From contig JABAKD010000023.1 in NCBI GenBank assembly GCA_012845835.1, forward strand, positions 186,001 to 250,000: a DNA stretch of 64,000 nucleotides. The letters run 5' to 3'. Below, one piece after another: positions 1-11,220 of the stretch (within the stretch, counting starts at the first letter, position 1; each line of letters starts with the position of its first letter). Position numbers and translations under genes: made by a program. Under the pieces are notes generated by a model. It did not search any database and had not been told where the DNA came from. It saw only the letters and a list, made by a program, of their open reading frames with translations. Source of the DNA: Undaria pinnatifida. Lineage: Eukaryota > Sar > Phaeophyceae > Laminariales > Alariaceae.

Positions 1-809
1 GTTGCGCGGTACTGCGCCGTGCCGTGACATGCTGTGCTGTGCTTTGTTTTTTTGAATACTAGGTATCATACGAGCATCACAGCACAGGGCAATCAGCTCT
101 GCAAAAGTTGCTCTTAGCATTGAACATGGCGAATTGCACAAAATCGTGGCCTTCTCTTTCTGCCCCCGATCACATTTTGTTGGGTTTTCCCTTCGGCGAG
201 GGTAGCAGGTAGGTTAGCCACCCGCGGAGCGGAGTCGTTGTACCTCGCACCCTTGCTGTACGAGTACATACCTACCAACATACGCAGCCTCTCACGACCG
301 AGACCCGCAACGGAAGCAAACCGTTGATATAACTCACCAGGAAACACACAGCAGTAGATTATAGTGGCCTGGTGTGTATCAATCGGCAGGGGAAGTGTCG
401 TTGCGCTCGTGTGTTCCGTTACAGCCGCGGAGCTGAGTAGCTTAGATGCTTGATGCGTCGATAGTTATCACCAGTGCTTACATACCCGTACATTCAATCA
501 TAAATGTCTATCGTTCGGTGTGGCCGGTTCGGCTTCGCCTCGCCATCGTCCGCGGGGCACGAGCCCGGCGTCCGTGTCTTCCTGAAGTTGTGTTCGAGCT
601 TTGTCTTAAGGCGTAGTTACCGCAGTTGTCTGTCCCTTGTACGCATCAGGTACTTATATACGGCCAATATCGCGACCCCAAAACGAATTTACTTCGACCG
701 AACCTTCCATTGTCCAATGGTCTTAAAATCGCGTATCATAGCGTTGCGCGTCAGTGCAGAGACCTTGTGCAATACGAAGTACTGGGAATCAGACACCTCC
801 CTGTACTAG

Positions 810-975
810 ATGACATTTTTTCTGTTTTCCTTTCCTTGCTTCCGCTTCTTGTCTTGTCTTTTCTTGCTTTTCTAGTATTTTCTTTCCTTTCCTTTCCTTT
901 TTTCGTTTTGTCGTTTTGTCGCTTTCTTGTTTTTTTTTTCCTTTATCTTCTTTTTTTTTTTTTTTTTTTTTTTTT
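810..975. repeat. T/C-rich low-complexity tract ending in poly-T
   Basis: A pyrimidine-rich stretch of TTTCC and TTTTC words ends in an uninterrupted run of about 25 T (951-975). It lies inside dispersed repeat copy A and is absent at the matching place of copy B, so it is a private expansion or a poly-A-type tail insertion. Confidence 0.8.
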
Positions 976-1301
976 AATTGACTTGCGTCTGCCGTGCGTA
1001 TGCGTAGTGACAGGTACTACGTGTAATATATACGTGGTAGTCTTTCTTGCGTGGCAAGCGGCATAGTCGGTTTTTCCAGGAGCGAGTAGTGAGACGTATG
1101 CACCAGTATGGACCTGGCACAACGTAGGCTGACTCCCGATTTCCCTTTGTATACGTTCCTAGTGGAGGCATGAATTGCGTCAGCTGTAAAGTATGCATGT
1201 ACCACCTTTGGTTTGTGTGTTTTCCTTGGGGTATTCCTCAGCTCCGGAGTGGCTGGAGCCTGTCCTGTGACCACGGACTTGATTATGCGAGTTAATATGA
1301 G

Positions 1302-1310
1302 AACAACAGC

Positions 1311-1345
<35 letters not shown>

Positions 1346-1376
1346 CTACAACACCAACAACAATGACAACAACAAT
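1302..1376. repeat. (CAA)n microsatellite
   Basis: About 24 imperfect CAA/ACA triplets form a microsatellite inside dispersed repeat copy A. Copy B lacks it at the corresponding position near 26450. Confidence 0.9.
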
Positions 1377-1970
1377 AGGATAAAGAGGAGCAACACCCAA
1401 GGCATGAGACTGATGCACAACATCACGGATGGGTGAAACGGCAGTGTCTGCTGACGGCATTGTACGCGATACAAATTACCACAAGAAATAGCACATGTGC
1501 ATGTGCATCTACGCATCACGACGCTTACCTGTCAAGCATAACCTGCCATCGCCAATGCCATCAATGCTATCATCACAGAGAACTTGTTTAGGTTCGGGTT
1601 GTACTTTTCTTCCCTGTCTTGTACAAGCACAGCGGGACCCATTACGGCACCTTGTCGAAAAACTGAAACGACAGGGAAATTCCACGGGAGAAGCATGCCG
1701 CGCGGAATTCGTGGTACCGGCCAATCATACCTTATGCCCAGGCGTCGGGTGCTGCGGTGAGGCCCGTCCAGTAGAACAGCAGCTAAGGTCCGGAGATTCA
1801 GGGTGAAGGCTGAAGGTCGCCCAAGGATGACCACACACCCCACAACAGTCAGTGTTGCAAAGGGGATATGGTCCAAAGCTACACACGCGGAACGAACAGC
1901 ACACAGCACAAATACAGCAAAGTGAAGTATTTGGCAAATGTCGGATGTACCGGGAAGCCGCCTTCACCAC

Positions 1971-2575
1971 CTAACTAGGATTGTTCTCTAGGGCAAAGTA
2001 TGGAATCGGGGAGTCATTGTGGCGACCGTGTGGTTCCAGAGTTACAGAAAGGTGTTCGAAATAATTAGCGCATATTTACCTCAATTACCGCGGGGATACG
2101 TGCTGACAGCCCCTAAAATGCGGCGTGATTCTTCTGCTTGCGGTTGGCACGTTGCTGTTGTGCGCTGCCACGCTGTGCGCGCTGCCTGATGCCGGCCCTG
2201 ACGCTCTTTTCTCGTAGTAACTATGCGGGTAAGCCAAGCGAGCTCACCAGGTAGCTAATAGCACTGCTGTGATGCCTTTCTGTAGAGCACCAGTATTAAA
2301 TATTTTGAGGTCGATCTGTGACAGCAACGTACCTTACTTCCCTGGTACTCTTACGCGCTCTCGATGGCGTGGGTCTCGTACATTTGCGGGTGTTACACTA
2401 CAGCTGCCGCTGCTGTAAGCTAAACAAAAACCAAAATGCACTCGTGTGCCTGGCCTGGGCGGTTGTTTGCCTTCGTCGTCTTGTAGGTTCGATAGTTCTG
2501 CAGCCCTGCCCTCCTGCGCGTATGTATCTTTATTAGTCTACACCTATAGACTAGTCTTAGTCTACTACGCAAACG
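1971..2575. other. Unassigned DNA
   Basis: No recognisable gene or repeat was seen. There are only short unconserved reading frames. Confidence 0.5.
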
Positions 2576-2840
2576 TCGTGTGTGTGGTAGTGACGTTTTT
2601 TCGTATATTTGAAAATATCTTGGTTATAATACCCCCCCCCCCCGGAAAGGTGCGACTCCCGAGCTCCACTCGGCCTCCCGCGGCCTCACGGTGTCGCCTC
2701 CTTGTTATAAAATACGCTAGCGTCGTGGTAGTGACGTTTGTTGTTTATCTTTGAAAATATCTTGGTTTTTAAACACCCCCCAGAAAGGTGCGACTTCCGA
2801 GCTCCACTCGCCCTCCCGCGGCCTCGCGGTGCCGCCACGT
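2576..2840. repeat. Tandem duplication of a 137-bp unit
   Basis: Copy 1 (2576-2712) and copy 2 (2713-2840) share TACGC, GTGGTAGTGACGTTT, TTTGAAAATATCTTGGTT, a C-run, GAAAGGTGCGACT and GAGCTCCACTCG in the same order. The C-run is about 13 bases in copy 1 and 6 in copy 2, which fits slippage. No coding function is visible. Confidence 0.85.
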
Positions 2841-3042
2841 CCGACCCGCACACCAGCACTACGACGTGCCGGCGAAAGAACGGGCGTCGGTGCTCCACCT
2901 CGGCGAGGAGGGAGCGTGGAAATCGTCCTCCAGGGGACAGCTCGCTGTCCGCCCCCCGCTTTTTCTTCGTCGATGCCCGTTTTTTTAGTTTTTGAACTCC
3001 AACTATATTAAACTTTCGAATTGCTTTTTGGCCACTTGAGCC

Positions 3043-3498
3043 ATGGACACGATACGACAAGCGCGCCTGCGTCAACAGCAAGCACAACAACACTAGGGCC
3101 AATTACAGCACCCTACAGCCGTCGCCGCTCGCCGTGCCCAGAATCGGCAACGCGAGAACGATGCCCAGCGCTCTCGCCGTCTGCGCAATCGAGAACGCGA
3201 CAACGACGCCGGCGCTCCCCCGCCCGGCACTCGCGTGGCGGGGAATAGCAATCCCGCCCAGCCCGACAGCATTGTAACCAACGAATCGGCTGCCGCTCCC
3301 CTGTCCAGTGCATTACTCTACGTACTGCTTCATTGCTGCACTACTGTACAGGTTAGATCCGCGGGTAGATGGTGGGTGGTGGGCGGGTGGTGGATGGCGG
3401 CTCTCTCGCTCCCCGAGATGGCCGAGTATCGTCAAAAAATGAAATCCCTCCCGTTTGTTTCCTGTTTCATGCAAGGTCCTCAAGAACCAACCAACTAA
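3043..3498 (+). pseudogene. Broken ORF, Gln/Arg-rich basic protein
   Basis: An ATG in good context (GAGCCATGG) opens a frame that reads 17 codons, meets a single TAG at 3094-3096, then stays open for 134 more codons to the stop ending at 3498. The first 60 residues after the TAG are rich in Arg, Gln and Asn (repeated RRLRNRERDND-type words), as in nucleic-acid-binding or gag-like proteins. A possible splice donor (ACAG followed by GTTAGA) lies at about 3351-3356, after which the translation becomes low-complexity Trp/Gly. The family is not recognised. It could be a decayed gag-like gene or chance. Confidence 0.25.
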
Positions 3499-4399
3499 CT
3501 TCTCCACGCTTATCAGATGTACTGTTGAACGTACTGCTGCAATGCTGTTCGTACTGTACTGCTGCACTGCTGTGCTACAATGTAGTAAAGGTTTGGTCAA
3601 TGGGTGGGTGGAGGGTGCCCTGCGTCGTCCGTAGTGGGTGGGTGGGCCGTTCCGTACGTGGGAGTCTTTTCTCGTCCTGTGGTAGATGACCTTTTATTCA
3701 GTTCCATAAATACCGGCCTCCCACTGCTGCTTACCGTCCCCACTGCTGCACACCTCTATCCTTTACTACCGTACGTACTGCTGCACTGCCGTACTGCTGC
3801 CCTGCTATTATTTTGTTTTTTAGTACTTACATACAGAGGATGCACCAACAATTTGTTGTTTTCCGCTATACCACCGTCAACTGGCAGAATTCTGGAGTAC
3901 CACTAGTCTAGTATTAATAGTCTAGACTAGACTATTAGACTAATACTGCTGCATGAAAACATACCTTATGTGCTGAGTTTCAAAGGCTGGTTAGACATCA
4001 CCCCACTCCCACCCATGACGCGACGCACCGATCGACTCTCCAGCTTTCACGACAAGCTACATGCACATCATGTACTACTGGGACGCACTTTTCCAGCTTT
4101 CCGCCGAAAACGGTAAAGGGTGCCAAACTGGACGAGGTCAACACGAAATGACTGCTGCATGGCGATGGCTGCATGGCTGCGATCGCAAACGCCACCACTT
4201 CTATCGTCGGAGCCGCGTTTAAAGAAGCGCAATAACCGCACAAGGCTGCTGATTGTATCTAATTCTCCCACCACGCCTTCTAACCGCAGGTTGCGCGTCA
4301 GAAATATTAAGGAATCGCGGGTAACTTGCTGTAATCAAACTCTGTTTTTTCGTCATTATCGAGTGCACCTAGGGATACAAAAATACGGTAGCGTCGGTG
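3499..4399. other. Unassigned DNA with a palindrome and CTGCTGCA-rich words
   Basis: TACTGCTGCA-type words recur (near 3322, 3530, 3558 and 3776). A palindrome at 3902-3945 is built on AATAGTCTAG facing CTAGACTATT around one central A, with outer arms AGTATT and AATACT. No gene was seen. Confidence 0.5.
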
Positions 4400-5599
4400 G
4401 TCAATCGTAGAACCCGTGCAGTTCCCGTCATTTGAGCCAAATGGTCCAACACCGCGATGAATGTCGGCAAGGATAAGGAGTCGCAGGCGCCATGCTGCAA
4501 TCGGCCTCCGCAGCTCGACATAGGCGTGAACGCCGGAGGTTTGATATCATTGTCGAAAGGGATATATGGAGGCAAAATTTTGCTAACGGTGGTGATCAAT
4601 GGTCGTATTCGCCCCCTTCTTGTGAGTTGAGGAAAAAAATCCAACGCCCGCAAGATTACCGGTAAGGAATCAAGCTCGTGCCGTGTTCCAATAAGGCTCC
4701 GCGCCAGGATTCAATCGTACACGGTGAAGCTTTGACGGTAGCGTCAAGTGCGCGGAGATATATTAAGTCATATTATCACCAACATTCACGGCTAATCATC
4801 GCAATTGCATTCTCGTGATTTCAAGAAAATCAATCTCCTACGCCGAGATACGTGTCGGCAAGGGTAAGAAATCGAGCGCGTGCCATGCTGCAATCGGGCT
4901 CCGACACTCGATACAAAAGCGTGCACGCCGGAGGGTTAACGTAGTTGTCAAGAGCACACGGATACGTGACTCAATAATATCGCAGGTGGCTTTGGTTAAT
5001 CGTCGTACTATAACTCCCTTGTCGGGAGCTATCAACAAAAAATTGCTTCGACGCCTCGATAAATGTCGGCAAGGATAACAAATTGCCGTACGTTGCTGCA
5101 ATCAGGCTTCCCCACTCTATACCAGGGTACAGACCGGCGGTTTGAGGTCATTTTCCAGCGTATAAGCATGGATGAATATTAAATGCCGTTGTCAATTATC
5201 GTACTCGCCCCGTCCTCGTGAGTTTATCGAAAGCTCATATATGCCGCAATAAATGTCGGTAAGGGCAAGGGATCGCGCGTCTTACGTTTCATGCGGGCGC
5301 TACTGGTCGATTTAAGCGTGCACGGCGGTGGTTTGACTGTACTGCCGACTGCACGGGGATACATGACGCCGTATCATCGCCAACGTTGATGTGGTCAACC
5401 GCAATCATCGTCACAACCCAGTTGCCGTGAGGTTTAACCAAAAGCAGCGCCTACGCCGAGAAGAACGTCGGAACGTGTAATGTATCGCGCACGTTTCATA
5501 CTGCAATCGGGCTTCGAAGCTCGATAAAAGCGTGCACGCCGCCTAAGGTTGACGTACCTGCCGAGTTGACCGCTCACAGCGATGGTAGGTTAGACCAAA

Positions 5600-5865
5600 C
5601 CTCTGGTAGAAGGGTCCCACTTTTTTTTTTTTTTGGAAGTGGCTCGGGGTCCCTCGCTTGAGTGATGAGTGATCCCCTTGTCCCCTGCGGTCATAAGCTT
5701 TTGTGCTGCTTCAATGCTTCCAGGTGAATCCTTAAGAGGTTGCTCTACCTAGCTACTAATACGTTGGGGCGAACTAACCACCTATCATAACGTGTTTTTC
5801 TCAGTGAGGTACAGAGTCACTCGTTTGTTCGACCGGTCGGTTCAAATCTAGTAGGGAAAACTGGA
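5600..5865 (+). mobile_element. Short dispersed element inserted in satellite, copy 1
   Basis: This breaks the satellite period. It contains the left motif GGGGTCCCTCGCTTGAGTGA followed by CCCTGCGGTCATAAGCTTTT, and the right motif GTGAGGTACAGAGTCACTCG. The same two motifs, in the same order and about 150-200 bp apart, occur at 8145-8372, 34796-35065 and 47618-47858. A poly-T run precedes it at about 5621. It has no open frame, so it is non-autonomous (MITE, SINE or solo-terminus type). Confidence 0.65.
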
Positions 5866-8144
5866 GGTACGATGCCTTTACGATACCGTAGCCTTGCTCA
5901 TTACGGCATTAAACGCCAACTGTTTTGGCCAACCCAGGCGTGATGATAACCCCGGTATGAGCAAAACAACTCCGACGGACGGACGGACGGACGCCGAGAC
6001 TATTGTCGGCAAGGGTATCGAATGGCGCGCGCCATGCTGCGATCGGCCTCCCCGGCTCGATACACGAATACACGAATACACACCGGAGATTGGAAGTCAT
6101 TGTCGAGTGATCAACGCAACATCATGGCGATGTCTAAATGCCAAATGTTTTGGTCAATCGTCGTAATACCCTTGTTGGTGTGAGGTACAAAGAAGAAAAA
6201 GCTCTGACGCCGAGATAAGATGCCGGAAAGAGCCAGGAACCGCGCGTGTCATGCTGCAATGGGGGTCCGCAACCCGATGCAGCCGTACACGCCGGAGATT
6301 TCATATCGTTGTCGAGTGTGTCGAGATACATAAAAGTAATGTCAGGAATCGTGAATAAAAAGCACATGACATCATCGCGAAGCGATATACTAGTCAGGAG
6401 TTCGGCCCTTTTAATCGTGCAGGCATTTTTCGTGAAAATTGAGATGTCAGGATTTCTGACATGAAAAAAGTATGACAATTGTTTTAGGAAGGGACTTTTC
6501 AGAATTTCAAGGTGTCAAGAACCATGACGTTTTGTCGGGATTCGTGATTTGTTTCGTTCGTTAGGAACGACTCTAATACGCAGGAAAAGCTCCTGCACGG
6601 AGATAAATGTCGGCGAAGGTAATAAACCACGCGCATCACGGTTCAATCGGGCTTTTTGGTTCGATACCACCATGGACGGCGGTGGTTTCACGGTATTGTC
6701 GAGTGCACAGGAAGGCATTAATCAGCACAAACCGCCAACCATTCTGATCAATCGTCGTAATTGCTCCGTCCTCGTGGCTTCAGGCAATAAAAAAATCCTT
6801 CGCCAAGATAAAAATGTGAGGATCTAAGGAATCGCGTGCGTGTCATGGTACAATCGTCGGGCTTCATGATTCGATACAAGCAGACGCGCACGAGTGCACG
6901 CCGGAGAGTTGACGCAACTGTCGAGTTCATAGGGACACCTGAAGCCATAATAACGCCAACGTTGGTCGCTAATAGTCCAACCACGTCGTTGTGGGTGCAA
7001 AACAAAACTGTTACGCCTCGACGAATGTCGACAAGGGTAAGGAATCGCGCGTGTCATGCTGCGATCGGCCTCCATCGCACGACACAAGCGTACGCACCGG
7101 AGTTTGGACGGTATTTTGGAGTTCAGAGGTAATCAGAAAGCCATACTAACGACGGCGTTCGTGGTCAATGATCGCAATGTAATGTTTCTCGTGAGGTATG
7201 GGCAACAAAAGCCCCGCCGCCCATAGAAATGTCGGAAAGGGTAGCGAATCGCGTATGTCACTCCTCAATCGGGCTCAGCGACTCCATACCAGCGTGCACG
7301 CGCCGAGATTTGAAGCCCTTCTCGAGTGTGCAGGGATACACGAATAAATCATTACGATAACGTCGGTGGTCAATTGTCGTAGTTGCCAAGTTCTCGCGAG
7401 CTGTTGGCAAAAAAAGTCCGACGCAGAAATAAATATTGTTAATGGTAGGAAATGTCACGTGTCAAGCTGCAATCGGCCTCCGCGACTCGATACAAGCGTT
7501 CACGCCAGAGTGACCAAGTTTTTCTTGAGTGTGCGGAGATAAACGAAGTTTTACTGGCGATACCGTGAGTGGTCAATCTTCGTAGTATCCTCGTTCATGT
7601 GACTTAGAGCCAAAACGTTCCTACGCCAACATCTACGTTGGTAAGGGTAAGAAATCGTGCGTGCCATGCTCTAATCGGGTTCTGCGACTCGCCACAGGCG
7701 TTCACGGCGGAGGTTCGATGTCATTATCGAGTGTACGAGAGGATGCGAAAAGCCACAACAACGCCGACAGTGGCGATCATTCGTCCTAATAGCTCCGCTA
7801 TCGTGCGGCAAAATTGATAAAAAGTTCTTTCGCCGCGGTAAATGTCGGCAAGGGTAAAGAATCGAGCGTGTCATGCTGAAATCGGGCTCCACGGGTCGAT
7901 ATAAGCACACGAACCGGAGCCTGGAAGTCCTTGTGGGGTGTACATCGACACACGAAGCCGTGATAACGCCAACGTTGGTGGTCAATCGTCGAATCGCTCT
8001 TTCTCGTGATTTGTAGGTGAAATGTCTTTGGCGCTAAGAATTTGTCGCTAAGGGGAAGAAATCGCGCGTGTCATGCTCCAATCGGGCTCGGCGACTCGAT
8101 ACAAGCGTACTTGCCGGGGGTGTTTTGGCCAATGCTACGATAGA

Positions 8145-8372
8145 GTGGGTGTATTGTTTTCCCCCATTTCGTCCTCTTTTTTTTGGCGACTCGGGGTTAC
8201 TCGCACGAGCGAACCCACTGCTCTTTGCGGTCACCGGCTTCCGTGATGCTTAACACTCGTGATACTCATTCTGTTACGAAAAAGGGTGGTCATCTACGCA
8301 CTGCATAAAAAAATCGTGTTTTTGTCAGCGAGCTACAGAGTCATTCGCGCGATATCGATGGTCAAAACACGG
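8145..8372 (+). mobile_element. Short dispersed element inserted in satellite, copy 2
   Basis: The left motif GGGGTTACTCGCACGAGCGA is followed by CTCTTTGCGGTC. The right motif is GAGCTACAGAGTCATTCGCG. Like copy 1 it interrupts the satellite and is preceded by a T-run (8178-8185). The satellite resumes after about 8372. Confidence 0.65.
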
Positions 8373-9519
8373 TGTAGTGAAAAGTGGGTGTGGCCTCCTG
8401 CCGCAGCCTTGATGTTTGAGTCATTGTTCTCATTGTCGAGTGTGCAGGAATACTTCAAGATATTACGGCCGTTGACGTGATGGTCAATCCTTGGAATCGC
8501 CCCGTTCTCGTGACCTCAAGCTGAACGAACTCCCGCGCGCCGAGATCAACATCGGCAAGGCGACGAACCGCGCGCGTGTGTCATACTACAATCTGTCTCC
8601 GCGACTCGATGCAAGCGTTTACCCAGCTGGTTTTGAAGAAGTTGTCGATTGCTCAGGGCCACATAATACTATACCGACGCCCGCGTTGGTTAGTCGATCG
8701 CCACAATCACGATGTTGTCGTGAGTTATAGAAACATTACTCCGACGCGGAGATGCATATCGGTAAGGGTAGGGAATGGCGCGTTTCATGCTTCAATCGGG
8801 CTCCGCGGCTTGACACAAGAGTATTAATCGGAGGTTTGCCTAAATTATCGTGTGGACGGGGGTAGTTTACGCTGTAATGTCGCCAGCGTTGGTGTCCAAT
8901 CGTCGTGAGAAGCGCGTTTTCAAGACTTCGACCAAGATACCAAGAAAAACTCAGACACTGAGATAAATGTCGGCAAGTGTGTGGGATCGATGATATCATG
9001 CTTTGACCGGGCTCTTCGGCTCGGTACGACGTGCACGCGGCGGCGATTTGACCTCGCCTATTTTGGTACCCTCGAGTGCACAGGGATACATGAAACCATG
9101 GCAACGCCGACGTTTGTGATCAATCGTCGCACTCACGCCGTTGTCGCTACTCCAAGCCGAAAAAGCTCCTATTTCGCCAAAAATATCAGCAAGGTCAACA
9201 GCTCGCGTGCGCCATACTGCAATCGAGCCCCCGACTGGTTACAAGCGTTCACAGCGGAGGTTTGACGGTGTCGTCGAGCGTGCAGGGACACATGAAGCCA
9301 ACAAAACACCGACCGTTGGTGATCAATCGTCGTATTCGCGCCGTTGTCGCGAGATGAGGCATGACTAGCTCCTGCTCCGAGATAAACATCATTAAGGGTA
9401 AGAAATCGTGTGTGCCCTGCTGCAAGCATTCGGTCTCTTCGGCGAGATACAAGGGTGCACTGGGGTTTTGACGAAATATTTGAATCCACAGGGATACAAT
9501 AAGCCCGCCATACATTTGT

Positions 9520-9715
9520 AAATACTGAAATTTTAAATACTCTCCACCAGCTGTGAGATAGAGCATTCGTCGAAACTCATCTTTGAATGCTTTGTGCTAC
9601 TTCGAACGCGCGAGTTGCAGGGGGGGGTGTCCTCATTAAGGCTATAGTCGGCGACTCCCCTTTGGACTTGCAAGTGCTAGGCTCAACAAGGTTATATTTA
9701 TCAGTCTGCGCACCA
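9520..9715. repeat. Half of a foldback element (family of 55928-56340)
   Basis: This matches the right half of the 413-bp foldback element: TTTAAATAC, CCAGCTGTGAGAT, GTCGAA, TCATCTTTG, GTGTCCTCATTAAGG, GTCGGCGACTCCCCTT and CAGTCTGCGC occur in the same order. The opposite arm is missing, so this is a truncated copy. It marks the downstream end of the satellite array. Confidence 0.75.
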
Positions 9716-10184
9716 AAACGCAAACAGGACTGTTGAAGCACCAGCTACCAGTACTTCGAAGTATATAGTCGCATCACGATTGGGGTGGAGGGGCATTTCT
9801 CGACATGTTTTGATCGCAATATTGAATAGGAGCTTGATGCCCCAATGGGGTTAGGCCTAAGTCGACTATGAGGGCGGCGGAGGAGGGAGGTGGGGGGCGG
9901 GTTAATTGGAGATTGAATAACGTATTTAGTAATATAAACGGTACTTGGTACAGTACGGAGTTGCAGCATAAATGGTTCGAATGGTTAATGTACTCCTTCT
10001 TTTTCTCTCCTGTCGTGTCGTGTTGATAACTCTGGTGTTTTAGATATTTTCGATTTCACCGTAGTGTCGTCTATGCAGGTACTGCTGTAGATTTCAACAT
10101 GTGTATCGTGTGCAATGCGTAATACGCCGGAGTTGAGTTTTAGTTTTTTGTATGTCATGTACCCGCACCTGAAAAAAAGAATAG
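9716..10184. other. Unassigned DNA
   Basis: No gene or clear repeat was seen. There is a G-rich patch near 9870-9900. Confidence 0.5.
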
Positions 10185-10830
10185 TTCGGGTAAGCTATCG
10201 GTTAACCTTTTGCATATGGCCACAAATACCCCACTAACATCCTGACAAATGGCGTCGTCGACAAAAGATGGGCTTTTTGGCTCGTGGGTTCAAATCCCGC
10301 CATGCGCACAAAAATTTACTTTTTTAGACTTTGTTTGATAAATAGTCTCCCCGGTATCACGAACCGCTTGGGTATTGACAGGTTCGCCCGTATATCCGGC
10401 CGACCAGCTATCCCGTCATTTTTAGGGGGGAAGAGTGTTATAAAGCTTAGGTTGGGTAAGCTATCGGCTAACGTTTTGCAAATGGTCAAACGGACTAGTA
10501 CTCCACTAATACCGTAACAAATGGCGTCGTGGACAGACGATGGGTTTTGCGGGTCGTGGGTTCAAATCATACCATCCACAATAAAAAACGTTTTCAGACT
10601 CTCCCCATCCATGTCGAACTTGAAAACTACTCTCCCCGGTATCCCCAGCAAATGAAACCGCTTGGATATTGAAAAGTCTGCCCGTACATCCAGCCGACCT
10701 GCTATCCCGCGGTTTCAGGGGGGGTGAGTGTTATACGGCTTAGTTTGGGTAAGCTATCGGTTAACTTTTTCAAAGTGGTCAAACGGACTAATACCCCACT
10801 AATACCCTCACACATCTCTGTAGTTTTTGC
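10185..10830 (+). repeat. Three tandem degenerate units with tRNA-like 3' arm (SINE-like)
   Basis: Units start with GGGTAAGCTATCGGTTAAC-like words at about 10189, 10455 and 10746. Units 1 and 2 share AATGGCGTCGT and GACGATGGG-like words, then TCGTGGGTTCAAAT. In unit 1 the bases 10284-10300 form a perfect T-arm: stem GTGGG with CCCGC (one G-T pair) and 7-base loop TTCAAAT, matching an RNA polymerase III B box. In unit 2 the stem has decayed, and unit 3 ends before it. No matching acceptor stem or D-arm was found, so this is not a functional tRNA. A tRNA-derived SINE is the likeliest origin. Confidence 0.55.
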
Positions 10831-11023
10831 TGTTCGTCCCGATGTGGCATGGATAAATAGCCAAACTCTTGGGGGAGGGGAGACAACCAAAGTTCAACAA
10901 CCTTCCTGACGACACAGCGACTACCGAACCTAGCTATCACAGTCGCAAACAAGGATCGCACACTCTTAATCCACGAATCGCAAAAAATATAGGCCAAATA
11001 ATCTATAGGATGTAGTATCCTCA

Positions 11024-11220
11024 TTAATTGAACATTTCTAACCCAGGCACCTTAGTTAGAATGTCTGCGCGATGTTCGTCCACCAGGACACATACATGTA
11101 ACGTGCCAAGCGCGTCTCTGAACCAAACCCCATGGGACGTGAGGCGCTTCCGCGATATCGTTGCTGTTGAGCGAGCTCAAGGTATGTGAAGCGTGCCCTG
11201 TTTGGTCTACAGACGGCAAA
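11024..11220 (-). pseudogene. Ty1/copia polyprotein relic, C-terminal end of RNase H
   Basis: On the minus strand one frame reads about 50 codons to a TAA at 11024-11026. It contains VDEHRADILTKVPG, the hallmark ADILTK tail of copia RNase H, preceded by a tract like the conserved VRFHFVRD region. Just upstream, a second frame carries LNSNDIAEAP, resembling the Asn-rich segment that precedes it in copia proteins, so at least one frameshift separates the two. Farther upstream (12540-12680, minus) a weak ARYVYG-like tract could be part of the reverse transcriptase of the same copy, but this is uncertain. It is non-functional. Confidence 0.5.

Larger units (their letters stand above)
1..1970. repeat. 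Large dispersed non-coding repeat, copy A
   Basis: This segment aligns in the same orientation, by eye at about 75-80%, with 25480-27130. Shared landmarks include the phrase AATACTAGGTATCAT followed by CACAGCACAGGGCAA (A near 53-92, B near 25565-25602), GCAGCCTCTCACGACCGAGA (A near 284, B near 25782) and the GC-rich block around TCCGCGGGGCACGAGCCCGG (A near 549, B near 26047). A later shared block is CCGGCCAATCATACCTTA (A near 1717, B near 26781). No long conserved reading frame runs through both copies, so this looks like a non-autonomous element or a segmental duplication. The left end lies outside the window. Short reading frames inside it are not conserved between copies and are not annotated. 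Confidence 0.7.
4400..9520. repeat. Degenerate satellite array, unit about 205 bp
   Basis: A phrase close to AATGTCGGCAAGGGTAAG followed by AATCGCGCGTG recurs at about 4458, 4655, 4851, 5062, 5252, 5470, 6003, 6222, 6606, 6815, 7025, 7228, 7430, 7636, 7841, 8043, 8550, 8757, 8967, 9182 and 9389. Within uninterrupted stretches the spacing is 190-220 bp. Each unit then carries words like CATGCTGCAATCGGGCT, CTCGATACAAGCGTGCACGCCGGAGGTTTGA, GAGTGCACAGGGATACA and GGTCAATCGTCGTAAT. Units differ widely from one another, so the array is old. Longer spacings are explained by two insertions (5600-5865 and 8145-8372) and a decayed stretch near 6430-6550. It has no coding function. Confidence 0.93.

Noticed and set aside
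10284-10300. Possible tRNA gene
   Set aside because: Only the T-arm is formed. No acceptor stem, D-arm or anticodon arm can be drawn around it.
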